Positions 1 to 7,667 of a stretch of DNA of 28,230 nt are shown here, in pieces. Each line of letters starts with the position of its first letter. Within the stretch, counting starts at the first letter, position 1. The notes beneath the pieces are model-generated. The model was not told where the DNA came from. It worked only from the letters and a program-made list of their open reading frames with translations, and did not search any database. Made by a program: the position numbers and the translations under genes. The stretch spans positions 1 through 28,230 of the IMG/VR virus record IMGVR_UViG_3300021087_000059; one strand, written 5' to 3'. This stretch comes from a virus.

Positions 1-1758
1 AAACGCAATATCAAAATCAAACTTTTTTGCAAACAACTCGTGTGTTATGGACGAACCCGTGGCGGATCCCGAACTTCTAAGCTTCCAGTTAATCACGTCA
101 GACCCCCCGTTAAAAGAATAAGATACGGTTTGCTGCTTTATTTGTGTAGCCAACATTCCCAACACCTGTTCTTTTGTCTTTGATTCCGTTAATGTAATGC
201 TAGCAACAAGAGAGCCCCAATTAAGGCTATTAGGACTCATCGAACAATTTATAGAGCCCTGTGTTTGTACATAACCACTTAGGCTAGAGCTGTCTTCGGC
301 CTCACCACAGAAGAAATTAACGGAAGCTGAAGGGTCGGTTGGGTCCGATGCAGTAATCTTTAAAAGAGGGAGGTCCTGAGAAGAAGATTCTTGGTTACCT
401 GGATTGGGATCATAGAACCCGTACTGAATAAAACTAGTCGGCTTGTACTCAACTGTCAGACTAATCTGGGTGTTGGCTGTAAAATTTTCTGGAAGATTAG
501 CGGAAGAAAAATCTAAGTTAAACCACCCGTCGGAAGAGCTTGAGTGTAATATGCCGTTATTTGTCTGAATACTACTAGATTCAAAGGAACCGACAGTAGG
601 CTCTGGAAGATAAGACACGCTAAGGGTAGCTGTAGCCTCTACGTTTGGGTATCCAGATTCTGGGCTCGAATACATCAATCTGTTTCCTACTATAGCCTGG
701 CTTGTGGCCTTTTGAGGAACGTCGTTGTATATCTTGTCTGTCTTAGATGCAAGCAAGGAAGGGTATAAGCCATCATTATAAAACTTATAGACACCAGTTG
801 AAGCAGTGTACAAGGTGTTTGTCGATCCGTTAGAGTGAGGGTCGGTTTCAACCAAGTCTTGATTGGGATCAAACTCGTCCACTAAAAACCAACTACCAGA
901 GTTGTTGAACCTAACCAGAACTTTTAGCTTTTTAATCTCTACTTGTCCTTGAGACATATCAGCGCTTATGTCTACAAACCTTGTGTTTAGTAAAACTAAG
1001 TTGTCGTCAATAACCTCAGTTTGATCTATGTTAGCACTATTTATCCCCTGAAGAGACATATACTTGGGGTGGGTAATCTTAGAGTAAGGTGATATAGAAG
1101 ACTCCTCTCCGTCTTTATACACGTATTGTGTTGCAAACTGAAACACCTTTCCGTATAGCCCGTTTGTAGTTCTTCCTGAGTCTGTGCTAAGCTCAGTAGT
1201 GGGCGCAAAAGAGCTAGGGCTTTTAATAACCGATAAAAACTCTTTTACAGCAGCGTCTGAATAAAGATTAAAATCTGTAGAAAATGCTCTATCTACATTG
1301 ATCTTCCTAGGAGGGTTATGATTGTCGGTAAAATAAACGATAGTCTGAGGTGTGTCATCTGCTTCAAACTCTCCATTAATCACCACAGCATTTACAAACC
1401 CATGTTCTTGAAAATCAAACTGATTGCTCCTTAATACAATCCTGTATGTTTCATCAGAGGATCTGTACTGGTATATTGTTTGATGCTTTTTAAGAGCGGT
1501 CCAAACAAAAAAGTACACCATACCGTTAGCGTCGTCAGAAACACTCCCAATGACCCTAGACTCTACGTTAACTAAGCTGTCCTCTGTGGTGGAGGGAGTC
1601 CCTGGAATGGTGGAGTTTACATTTTTTACAACACCTCCTGATGATTCTACATCAGCGGATATGTTGACGTTTAAAGCATCAAGAATATCGCCCTCCTCAA
1701 AAAGCCTTTCATCCTTGTCTTTAGCAAGGTGTCTAAGTTTTATCTTGTCAATCGCCAT
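1..1758 (-). CDS. Tail nozzle/stabilization-like protein, N-terminal part (runs off window)
   Basis: The frame opens at the ATG at 1758 and stays open to base 1, so at least 586 codons are present and the C-terminus lies outside the window. The N-terminus has the pattern of podoviral nozzle or stabilization proteins (P22 gp10-like, crAss-like tail-hub proteins). It shows DALNVNMSADVESSGGVVKN near residues 27-46 and the motif VYFTDNHNPPRKINV at 141-155, which in this family marks the start of a beta-propeller-type region. The rest is beta-rich and Ser/Thr-rich with no membrane segment. The start overlaps the stop of the upstream adaptor gene (TAATG), so the two are translationally coupled. The likely role is the distal tube or hub of a short tail, to which fibers or needle attach. 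The family assignment is from recalled motifs, not a search. Confidence 0.6.
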   Translation of the reverse strand, partial: MAIDKIKLRHLAKDKDERLFEEGDILDALNVNISADVESSGGVVKNVNSTIPGTPSTTEDSLVNVESRVIGSVSDDANGMVYFFVWTALKKHQTIYQYRSSDETYRIVLRSNQFDFQEHGFVNAVVINGEFEADDTPQTIVYFTDNHNPPRKINVDRAFSTDFNLYSDAAVKEFLSVIKSPSSFAPTTELSTDSGRTTNGLYGKVFQFATQYVYKDGEESSISPYSKITHPKYMSLQGINSANIDQTEVIDDNLVLLNTRFVDISADMSQGQVEIKKLKVLVRFNNSGSWFLVDEFDPNQDLVETDPHSNGSTNTLYTASTGVYKFYNDGLYPSLLASKTDKIYNDVPQKATSQAIVGNRLMYSSPESGYPNVEATATLSVSYLPEPTVGSFESSSIQTNNGILHSSSSDGWFNLDFSSANLPENFTANTQISLTVEYKPTSFIQYGFYDPNPGNQESSSQDLPLLKITASDPTDPSASVNFFCGEAEDSSSLSGYVQTQGSINCSMSPNSLNWGSLVASITLTESKTKEQVLGMLATQIKQQTVSYSFNGGSDVINWKLRSSGSATGSSITHELFAKKFDFDIAF

Positions 1759-2585
1759 TAGAACTTAGGTGACTGTTTGTAATTTTTTCTAATCGTCTTC
1801 AGAGCCTCTTCTTTCGTGAATGACTTGATACGCCCGTTGGCCTTTCTGCGCTCATTGTAGTATTCAGATCTAGCCCTAGCCTTCTCGTTGGCTGGCACAG
1901 AGGCCTTACGTTCAACGATCTTGTAATACATGTATGCCATGAGTGCCTCCTCTAGATATACGTGAACTGAGGGGTTCTTAGAGCGTCCCTCGTCAGCCAC
2001 GTACTCAATCACTACTTCTGAAACTCCAGATATAGGGCTGATCTCAATTCTGTTTTGATCTAGGTTTACTCTAAACTCACCTCGGTATCTACCCCCTCCA
2101 GCTCCGTAGAGGGCGTTCTGATTACCGTAGTAGTGATCCCTAAATACCGTTGAGTTGAATCCAGTTGAATCAAATGAGCCAGAAGTAGAGTTCTTGTCTT
2201 CAATCCTGTCAAACACTCCGTCTCCATCTGAGTCGGCAGCGTCATCTGAATCTGTCACTTTTGTGCCTTGAGCATTCCGATAAGCCTGAGAGTAGTTTAT
2301 GTTTTTATTCTCACCAAGAACATAAACCAATCCATCACCACCTACAACGCCTATCTTGTTCCAGTCAACAAAATCGTCTGGAAGCTCCACGGTATTGTTT
2401 GATGAGTCTACAGTTAGGACCAGGGATCTAATTTTCTTGGACATGTCAAAGCCCATCTCTCGAATACCTCTAAGGGCGTGAGTTCTAATCTGAGTGTCCG
2501 AGGCGTTGCCAGCGTAATCATCTTCACCCATAGTAATGATGAAGTCGTTTATAATCTGGTTTAAGGGTACTGTATTTCTAGCCAT
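1758..2585 (-). CDS. Head-to-tail adaptor / ring protein with a TSP3-like calcium-binding insert
   Basis: 275 residues. The N-terminal half (about residues 30-80) has the pattern of podoviral gp4-like adaptor or tail-tubular proteins: a helix with IRTHALRGIREMGFD, followed by TVELPDDFVDWNKIGVV. The C-terminal half is helical and basic (LEEALMAYMYYKIVERKA, then Arg/Lys-rich), as expected for a protein docking on the portal. Residues 112-130 hold an acidic DSDGDGVFDRIED stretch that matches a thrombospondin type 3 calcium-binding repeat. It lies in a Gly/Ser/Asn-rich loop and looks like an insertion. The gene overlaps its upstream neighbour by one base (TGATG) and its downstream neighbour by one base (TAATG), so connector, adaptor and nozzle form one coupled unit. 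It most likely forms a ring between portal and nozzle. The exact homology to P22 gp4 is inferred. Confidence 0.6.
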   Translation of the reverse strand: MARNTVPLNQIINDFIITMGEDDYAGNASDTQIRTHALRGIREMGFDMSKKIRSLVLTVDSSNNTVELPDDFVDWNKIGVVGGDGLVYVLGENKNINYSQAYRNAQGTKVTDSDDAADSDGDGVFDRIEDKNSTSGSFDSTGFNSTVFRDHYYGNQNALYGAGGGRYRGEFRVNLDQNRIEISPISGVSEVVIEYVADEGRSKNPSVHVYLEEALMAYMYYKIVERKASVPANEKARARSEYYNERRKANGRIKSFTKEEALKTIRKNYKQSPKF

Positions 2586-3346
2586 CAGAATGTCTCAGAT
2601 TTTTCAATGGCCTGAATCTCTTGACCAGTGTAATTAACTATATCTTTATCTCTAAGGTTGACCCCAACCATCTTTCCTATCTCGTAAACCAGATCAGATG
2701 TGTAGTGCTCTGGAAGTTCAAAATCTATGACAACAGGACTAACTGAAGATGAGTCATAAACAGAAGGCTGTTGACCAACCCTAGCACCTGTATCAGCAGC
2801 TCTCCCTTCTGGATACTTGTAGTAACGCACCTCAATCTTGTTGATGCTAGTAGGGAACACGTGTATATCTTCAGATATTAAAGCTACTGGGAAGTCTTCT
2901 GTAGGTGCGCTTAGGTCACTTATTAGGATGCGTTCTAGCTTCTCTTCATCGTAACAAACCTCGATAGACTTCTTTGTAGAAAGATCAAGAAGAATAGACC
3001 CTGAGGTAGTTATACTAATCAGCCTAGACATTGGATCAGCACTAGATAGTGAAGACACATTAAAGACCCCGTTTGTTTTAGTCAAAACAGCCTTTGTAGA
3101 GAAGGAAGAAAGATCCTCTAAAATCCTTTTAGTTCTAGATTTATCTCTAGAAGGATTGAACCCAGCCCTTGACATACGCTGAGCATCTTTGAGCTCGTCA
3201 AATAGACCGTTAAATATGTTTAGCTGAGCTACCTGGGCAAACCTGTTAAATTCAACCTCAGTAACAAAGCCCTGTTGGTCCTTATTAGCAAGGTCCTTCA
3301 AGGTGTTGAATACCGTCATTGAGCTAGCTCCGAATGTCTTTGCCAT
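2585..3346 (-). CDS. Putative head-tail connector / neck protein
   Basis: 253 residues, soluble, with no signal peptide. The N-terminal third is helical (EFNRFAQVAQLNIFNGLFDE), the middle is beta-rich, and the C-terminus is helical (ELPEHYTSDLVYEIGKMVGV). This is the layout of neck or ring proteins next to adaptor genes in Bacteroidetes podoviruses. The gene opens a three-gene unit with the adaptor and nozzle genes. A hairpin terminator lies just upstream, and a TATATTTG box ends 4 nt before its ATG, so this unit probably has its own promoter and a leaderless mRNA. The role is inferred from position, since I do not recognise a named domain. Confidence 0.5.
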   Translation of the reverse strand: MAKTFGASSMTVFNTLKDLANKDQQGFVTEVEFNRFAQVAQLNIFNGLFDELKDAQRMSRAGFNPSRDKSRTKRILEDLSSFSTKAVLTKTNGVFNVSSLSSADPMSRLISITTSGSILLDLSTKKSIEVCYDEEKLERILISDLSAPTEDFPVALISEDIHVFPTSINKIEVRYYKYPEGRAADTGARVGQQPSVYDSSSVSPVVIDFELPEHYTSDLVYEIGKMVGVNLRDKDIVNYTGQEIQAIEKSETF

Positions 3347-3350
3347 AAAG

Positions 3351-3358
3351 CAAATATA
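3351..3358 (-). promoter_or_regulatory. TATATTTG promoter box, leaderless type
   Basis: Ends 4 nt before the ATG at 3346 with spacer CTTT, directly after a terminator hairpin (3361-3388). Starts the connector-adaptor-nozzle unit. Confidence 0.55.
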
Positions 3359-3360
3359 CG

Positions 3361-3388
3361 AAAAAGAAAAAGCCCCCTTTCGGAGGCT
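3361..3388 (-). terminator. Rho-independent terminator with GAAA loop
   Basis: Minus strand: AGCCTCC, GAAA loop, GGGGGCT (7-bp stem with one G-U), then TTTTTCTTTTT. It lies after the AT-hook protein gene and right before the next promoter box. Confidence 0.7.
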
Positions 3389-3411
3389 ATTTCAGATATA
3401 TATATATGGAA

Positions 3412-4236
3412 TCAGTCCAGTTGTCGCTCGATCTCTGCCACGACGGGGGCAGCAGCCTCGGTCATGCAATAACGAACAAAAACGTCAACAGAATCCTGTC
3501 CAGCAGGCACGGATACAATATGCTTGTTAGTGTCAAACCACTTAACTCCATCGTTATCTGCTTTAATGATTTGGTAAGAAATTGCTTGTCTAATCTTAGA
3601 CTTCATAGCCACGACTGGGTTATCGAATGACTCGATGAATACCTTCGGTGACTTCTTAGCCTTGAGGAGCAGGTCATGCTTTACCTCAGAGGTAGGGCGG
3701 TCAATGTCCATCCCATACGCCAAGGCTACAGCTAGAAGCTCATCAAGCTCTTTAGTTCGAAGCATAGTAATAGCATCGTTTACGAGGAACTCGTTGTCGA
3801 TATCTACCTCAACCTTCTTTAGGTTGTCTACTAGCTCGAACAGACTACCGCCGTTCTCTTTGTTCTCAGGGTGGATCTCAAGGAAGTTTCGGAGGTTAGG
3901 CTGTCGTTCGTTTGCGAATAGTCTACCCATACGGAATATGACTGGGGTCTTTACAGACCGATCAGCTTGTTCATCTTTCCAGATAGAGTTTTCATTCTCG
4001 CAATAGCGAATCTCTCGCACCATGCCTGTTTCTTCGTCGTACACAGTGATGCCGCTCTGCATAAGCATCATTACAGCACCGCTCCCGTTGGCTTTGTATT
4101 CCTGGGTGGCGGATACCTTCTCTTGACGTCGAATAGCCTTCTTCTTAGGCTGTTGTTTTGCTGGAGCTTCTGCCACAGCTACTGCGGGTGCAGCTTTTTT
4201 TGGTCGCCCTGGTGGGCGCTTAGTTGTTTGATTCAT
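3412..4236 (-). CDS. Hypothetical structural protein with N-terminal AT-hook-like motif
   Basis: 274 residues. The first 40 residues are Pro/Ala/Lys-rich and contain an AT-hook-like core (KRPPGRPKK, residues 6-14), then KKKAIRRQEK. The rest is a mixed alpha/beta globular region with no motif I recognise (for example FRMGRLFANERQPNLRNFLE near residue 101 and a helical segment around 155-180). Its position between the decoration-like protein and the connector unit suggests a virion or head-completion protein that may touch DNA through the basic tail. Terminator-like hairpins stand on both sides (4273-4295 upstream, 3371-3388 downstream), so its transcript level is probably set apart from its neighbours. 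Its leader ATACTATTATG resembles the one before the collagen-fiber gene at 15645. The function is unknown. Confidence 0.55.
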   Translation of the reverse strand: MNQTTKRPPGRPKKAAPAVAVAEAPAKQQPKKKAIRRQEKVSATQEYKANGSGAVMMLMQSGITVYDEETGMVREIRYCENENSIWKDEQADRSVKTPVIFRMGRLFANERQPNLRNFLEIHPENKENGGSLFELVDNLKKVEVDIDNEFLVNDAITMLRTKELDELLAVALAYGMDIDRPTSEVKHDLLLKAKKSPKVFIESFDNPVVAMKSKIRQAISYQIIKADNDGVKWFDTNKHIVSVPAGQDSVDVFVRYCMTEAAAPVVAEIERQLD

Positions 4237-4272
4237 AATAGTATTAAATTAAAGTTCGAAAAAGAGATAAGA

Positions 4273-4295
4273 GAGCAAGGGCCGAAGCCCTGCTC
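4273..4295 (-). terminator. Terminator-like hairpin with TTCG loop
   Basis: GAGCA-GGGC, TTCG loop, GCCC-T-TGCTC with one bulge, followed by a T-rich stretch (TCTTATCTCTTTTTC). Located after the decoration-like gene. Because no promoter box follows, it probably terminates only part of the transcripts. Confidence 0.55.
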
Positions 4296-4313
4296 AATTA
4301 CCAATATAGGCTA

Positions 4314-4715
4314 TCACGTAATTACTGCGTCCTTACCTTGAATTCCAAGAGCTCCAGCAGCAGCTACTGGCAAGAACTTCTTATCGCCAAGAGATAAAAG
4401 AGTAATTTCATCAGCAGCATCAGTAAATGCAGCCGTTGCGTCAGCGTCATCTTGGTCCTTGTACTTAATAGTGCATGAAGCTGGAGCTACACCGCTTGCG
4501 GGTGTATCAAGCGCCAACTTAATGTGACACATCATACCAGCAGGAGCAGAAATATTAACCGTGTAAACTGGAGCGGTTTCATCAGCCACCTCTCCAGCGA
4601 CGGTAATAGTAGTCGCTCTAGCGGTTAGCTCTAAATCATTGTCAAGAGAAGTGAGAGCGTAAGCAACAGCTTCTGTAGCAATGGTTGAATAAGCGGGAAA
4701 AATCAAATTTGCCAT
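4314..4715 (-). CDS. Putative capsid decoration/stabilising protein
   Basis: 133 residues, Ala/Thr/Asp-rich and predicted all-beta, with almost no basic residues. It includes PAGMMCHIKLALDTPASGV in the middle and LLSLGDKKFLPVAAAGALG near the C-terminus. Small, acidic beta-rich proteins encoded directly after the major capsid protein are commonly head decoration or fiber-like proteins, and this one has the right size and place. It is separated from the capsid gene by a strong hairpin (4741-4764) and followed by another (4273-4295). I see no clear promoter box before it, so it is probably read through from the capsid gene. The role is inferred from context. Confidence 0.45.
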   Translation of the reverse strand: MANLIFPAYSTIATEAVAYALTSLDNDLELTARATTITVAGEVADETAPVYTVNISAPAGMMCHIKLALDTPASGVAPASCTIKYKDQDDADATAAFTDAADEITLLSLGDKKFLPVAAAGALGIQGKDAVIT

Positions 4716-4740
4716 TTGTTCTAAATATTATGAAGATCAA

Positions 4741-4764
4741 GAGAAAGCCCCGAAGGGCCTTCTC
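4741..4764 (-). terminator. Strong hairpin after capsid gene
   Basis: GAGAAGGCCC, TTCG loop, GGGCTTTCTC: a 10-bp stem with one wobble. The T-tract after it is weak (TTGATCTTCAT), so it may be an mRNA 3'-end stabiliser or a partial terminator rather than a full stop. Confidence 0.5.
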
Positions 4765-4780
4765 AATCACTTCAGATTAA

Positions 4781-6148
4781 TTACTTCAATACAACGTGCT
4801 GGTTAGCAGCGCGAGTAACGAGGTTACACTCAGAACGGTAGTTGAAGATAGCAGTATCCTTACCGTTTGCAGCGTTGGAGTGTCCGAGAACACCACCACC
4901 AGTTACCCAGTGCTCCATCTCACGAGAGTAGCTTCCAGCAGCCTTGTAGTTCATCTCCAGGGCTGGTGCCTTAACACCAGACTTAGCGTCAACAACTTGA
5001 GACATTGGAATCATAGCACCCTTATGGACGTTGTTCAAAGCTCCCAATGAAGGGTCGTTCAACAGCTTCCAGTCGTGCTTGTGGAAAGTATACCCACCAC
5101 GAGTAAATGACTTAAAGCCAAGCTTTACAGCCATGTCAGCGTCGTTGTTAAATGCACCGAACTGCCCAGCCAAGCCAGCAGTCACCTGCGTAGCGATACC
5201 GTTAGCGAGCATGTCGTCGATATCCAAAGATGTTGCTCTGTTTACGTACATAGCGTACTCAGCAGGAGCCCCTTCTTTGTCTAGTTCGAGGATGATCTGG
5301 TCGATGTCGCTCATAGAAGCGAATGAACCTTGAGCGCCACCAGAAACCTGAGCGGTAATACCTCTACCCTCAGCGGCAGCGAAGTAACCTTCAGATCCAA
5401 CAATCTTAGAGTCTGAACCTACAGTAATGCCTTGGGCGGCAGTCGTAGTGTCGTTAACCTGAGAGTACAACAACATCATCTCACGCTGATTCATGAACCG
5501 CTTACGAGCGTCCATTTCATTCTTCAAGTACCACATGTACTGTCCGTTTACGTTCAACCAGCCAATGTTAGTGGCCTGAGATCCGCTTACTTCGTACATC
5601 TCCTTAGTGATAAGGTAAGGATTTGTTCTCTTTACAAGCCCAGTCTGGTAAAACTCAGAAGGCTGATTTGATCCCTGACCATAAATGTTACCCACGATAG
5701 CGACTTCATCTTCCGCAGCAGTACTGATTGTGCTGTGATCCAAAGTCTCTCCAGTAGTAGCCGTCAAAACAACGACTCTCTGCCCGTTAGACATCAAAAG
5801 AACGTCATTTGGTCTCGCTGCAAAGCCTGAGGCGAAAGTAAGCCCACAAGCGTGGTCAGCAGTACCAGTGGTCTCGGTGATTGCAACCTTTGCTGTTTTG
5901 TGCAATCTGCCCTCTTCGTACCATTGAACTTCATCAGATGTCCCCGCGTTCTTCTTAGCTCCTGTAAGCTCCAAGAATCCAGTGATACCCTGATCACCAT
6001 AGGTTTGCACATACAAATCTCTTACGTCTGGTTTTGTTGGATCAATAAGATCTCCCAGAGCGACGTAGTTGTCTGGTCCTGTCTTCAAGCCTGATCCAGT
6101 TAGCGTTCCGCCAGTGTTGTCAGCCTTATTTGTTAAGCTATTAGCCAT
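4781..6148 (-). CDS. Major capsid protein
   Basis: 455 residues, the usual size for an HK97-fold capsid subunit of this phage type. The sequence fits: an N-terminal arm, a region with MYEVSGSQATNIGW, then ARKRFMNQREMMLLYSQVND (a long spine-helix-like segment), the Gly-rich GYFAAAEGRGITAQVSGG, DIDQIILELDKEGAPAEYAM, and a late stretch SREMEHWVTGGGVLGHSN. The gene directly follows a scaffold-like gene and precedes the decoration-like gene, the standard capsid order. A 10-bp hairpin with a TTCG loop lies right after the stop. It most likely protects the 3' end or partly terminates the transcript, which would raise capsid mRNA. No promoter box is visible in the 19-nt upstream gap, so it is co-transcribed with the scaffold gene. 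Confidence 0.75.
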   Translation of the reverse strand: MANSLTNKADNTGGTLTGSGLKTGPDNYVALGDLIDPTKPDVRDLYVQTYGDQGITGFLELTGAKKNAGTSDEVQWYEEGRLHKTAKVAITETTGTADHACGLTFASGFAARPNDVLLMSNGQRVVVLTATTGETLDHSTISTAAEDEVAIVGNIYGQGSNQPSEFYQTGLVKRTNPYLITKEMYEVSGSQATNIGWLNVNGQYMWYLKNEMDARKRFMNQREMMLLYSQVNDTTTAAQGITVGSDSKIVGSEGYFAAAEGRGITAQVSGGAQGSFASMSDIDQIILELDKEGAPAEYAMYVNRATSLDIDDMLANGIATQVTAGLAGQFGAFNNDADMAVKLGFKSFTRGGYTFHKHDWKLLNDPSLGALNNVHKGAMIPMSQVVDAKSGVKAPALEMNYKAAGSYSREMEHWVTGGGVLGHSNAANGKDTAIFNYRSECNLVTRAANQHVVLK

Positions 6149-6167
6149 AATATTTGTTTTTTAAAAA

Positions 6168-7256
6168 TTAGATAAATCCGAACCCTCCCTTATTCACCCC
6201 CAGCGCTTCTTTTAGTTGCTGAGTCAGTGGGTCGGGTCCATTAGGTGCTTGTCCTTGATTTGGAGACGTAGGAGATACGTTAGCTGCTTTATTCACAATG
6301 CCGCGCTGACCGTCGGACATACCCTGTCTGTAAACAGACTGGACAATGCTCTCTACGTTGTCAATCACAGCTCTGTGCATATTCAGAGTGTCGTAATCCC
6401 AGCTCCCGTCCTCTCGCACATAAGGATCGAAAAACTCGTCAAGGCGAGTGTTTTTCTCAGCCAGCTGATTCTTGTAGTTCTCATCCATACCGAAAGTAAA
6501 CGTCTTGTCATTTCCAAGATTGAATTCAATCCCTTCCATAGAGTCCAGCTCACTACGCATGTTTGAAATCCAAGCATCATCAATTGGCGAAGACTCTTCT
6601 TCTGCTTGGCGTTCTGGGGCTTGATACTGCAATCGCATATCATCAATTCCTTTACGCGCATTAGATGCGTCTATCTTCATTTGCAGTTGCGAAAGCTTTA
6701 CCTCGTCTTCTGAGTTAAGATCTGGATCGAGCTTATACTTGCTAGAGACCAACATACCGATTTCTTGTTGAGATAGGTTTGGGTAATCAGATGCCATTTG
6801 GACCTGAATAGCAGTCATGTCATCCATTTCGGATGGGTTCATTGACTGATAGATAAACCAATCTTGTGGATCGCGGCCAGTCTTTTCGACAAAATCCGCA
6901 ATCACAGAAATACGCTCGTCAATCTCTCTTTGCTCCTGCTGCTGCGCCTGTAGGTCGTCAAGTGAGCTTACGTTCCTCCCAAGCCTTTCGCTAAGGAATT
7001 CGAACACAGCCGTCTCGACTTCTTCTGGTGCATATTCTTGCTGAACCTCTGGTTGCGCTTCCGTTGGTTCAGAAAAAGTTTCTTGTTGTTGATCTACCTG
7101 TGGAGCAGCTTCCTGTGTAGGCTGTTCTTGCGGTTGATTTATTTGAGCTACCTCTTCATCGCTTACGAAACTAAATGATGATGTAGGCTCCTCTGGTGTA
7201 GAGATAACAGCTTCTTGAGCCATTTCTTCTACTGGGTTAGTGTTTTCGTTTTCCAT
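6168..7256 (-). CDS. Putative scaffolding / head assembly protein
   Basis: 362 residues, strongly acidic and Gln/Glu-rich. Residues 1-85 are low-complexity (repeated PEE, QPQEQPTQE, QQQETF patterns). Helical segments rich in Glu, Gln and Asp follow (VETAVFEFLSERLG, LDDLQAQQQEQREIDERI). The C-terminus is Gly/Pro/Asn-rich and ends in a short hydrophobic tail, VNKGGFGFI. This composition and the place directly upstream of the capsid gene fit an internal scaffolding protein. A possible fused protease was looked for and not seen. A TATATTTG box lies 18 nt upstream of the ATG (7275-7282), so scaffold and capsid probably share this promoter. The role is inferred from composition and context. Confidence 0.55.
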   Translation of the reverse strand: MENENTNPVEEMAQEAVISTPEEPTSSFSFVSDEEVAQINQPQEQPTQEAAPQVDQQQETFSEPTEAQPEVQQEYAPEEVETAVFEFLSERLGRNVSSLDDLQAQQQEQREIDERISVIADFVEKTGRDPQDWFIYQSMNPSEMDDMTAIQVQMASDYPNLSQQEIGMLVSSKYKLDPDLNSEDEVKLSQLQMKIDASNARKGIDDMRLQYQAPERQAEEESSPIDDAWISNMRSELDSMEGIEFNLGNDKTFTFGMDENYKNQLAEKNTRLDEFFDPYVREDGSWDYDTLNMHRAVIDNVESIVQSVYRQGMSDGQRGIVNKAANVSPTSPNQGQAPNGPDPLTQQLKEALGVNKGGFGFI

Positions 7257-7274
7257 TAAATTTTACTTGAAGTG

Positions 7275-7282
7275 CAAATATA
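7275..7282 (-). promoter_or_regulatory. TATATTTG promoter box before scaffold gene
   Basis: 18 nt before the ATG at 7256. Gives the scaffold-capsid block its own start. Confidence 0.45.
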
Positions 7283-7300
7283 TAACTTATTTTATATCTG

Positions 7301-7540
7301 TTATTTAGAGCTCCTCTTCCAGCGACTTACCCTGCCCTTCTCTCGCTTTTCTTTTCTGCCTCTAGCTTTATCTGCTGGAGTTAACTCAGAGGCTGTTGCT
7401 GGCGTGTCCTTAGAAATTCTCTTGGTTGGTCTGAATGAGCGATCACCTTCTGAGTAATCCTTATCTCCAGATAAAGTCCTCCAATCCTCTTTAAACCAAC
7501 GCTTTAGGTTAAGACCAGCTTTAGTTTTTCTTACCGCCAT
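7301..7540 (-). CDS. Small basic conserved marine-virus protein (LKRWFKEDW type)
   Basis: 79 residues from the ATG at 7540. The more upstream frame start lacks support. It begins MAVRKTKAGLNLKRWFKEDW and continues with FRPTKRISKDTPATASEL and a Lys/Arg-rich tail. I recognise this layout (a WFKE.W block, then RPTKR and a K.TP block) as a small family found in marine phages and algal giant viruses, possibly the one catalogued as DUF5872. The name is from memory and unverified. The function is unknown, and its basic charge suggests contact with nucleic acid or packaging inside the head. It overlaps the next upstream gene by 20 nt and closes a cluster of four small genes ending just before the scaffold promoter. 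Confidence 0.6.
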   Translation of the reverse strand: MAVRKTKAGLNLKRWFKEDWRTLSGDKDYSEGDRSFRPTKRISKDTPATASELTPADKARGRKEKREKGRVSRWKRSSK

Positions 7541-7667
7541 TTCCCCAGTTTTTAGCACCTACCTTTCTGCATTTAGCTAAAGCCCCAGACGCATATGCAG
7601 AAGGCCACACCTTGTAGCGTGACTTCACTTTATGATAGCATGCGTCCTTCTTTACGACCTTAGCCAT
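7521..7667 (-). CDS. 48-residue basic conserved marine-virus protein (CYHKVKSRYKVWPSAYASGA type)
   Basis: This short gene starts at the ATG at 7667 and stops at 7521. Its sequence includes the block ACYHKVKSRYKVWPSAYASG and then ALAKCRKVGAKNWGN. I recognise this motif, with its paired Cys residues and KVWPSAYASGALxKCRKVGA core, as recurring almost unchanged in marine phages and giant viruses, which strongly supports a real gene despite its size. The function is not known to me. It overlaps the preceding gene by 8 nt and the following gene by 20 nt, so translation is tightly packed. The charge (many Lys/Arg) and two Cys suggest a small nucleic-acid-associated or virion-internal protein. Confidence 0.7.
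   Translation of the reverse strand: MAKVVKKDACYHKVKSRYKVWPSAYASGALAKCRKVGAKNWGNGGKKN

Noticed and set aside
3397-3410. TA-repeat near the stop of the AT-hook gene
   Set aside because: It is short and A/T-rich, lies upstream of the terminator, and shows no promoter spacing or inverted repeat worth calling.
3635-4006. Plus-strand frame of 123 codons opposite the AT-hook protein gene
   Set aside because: It has no start context, no promoter box, and Ser/Arg-rich shadow composition.
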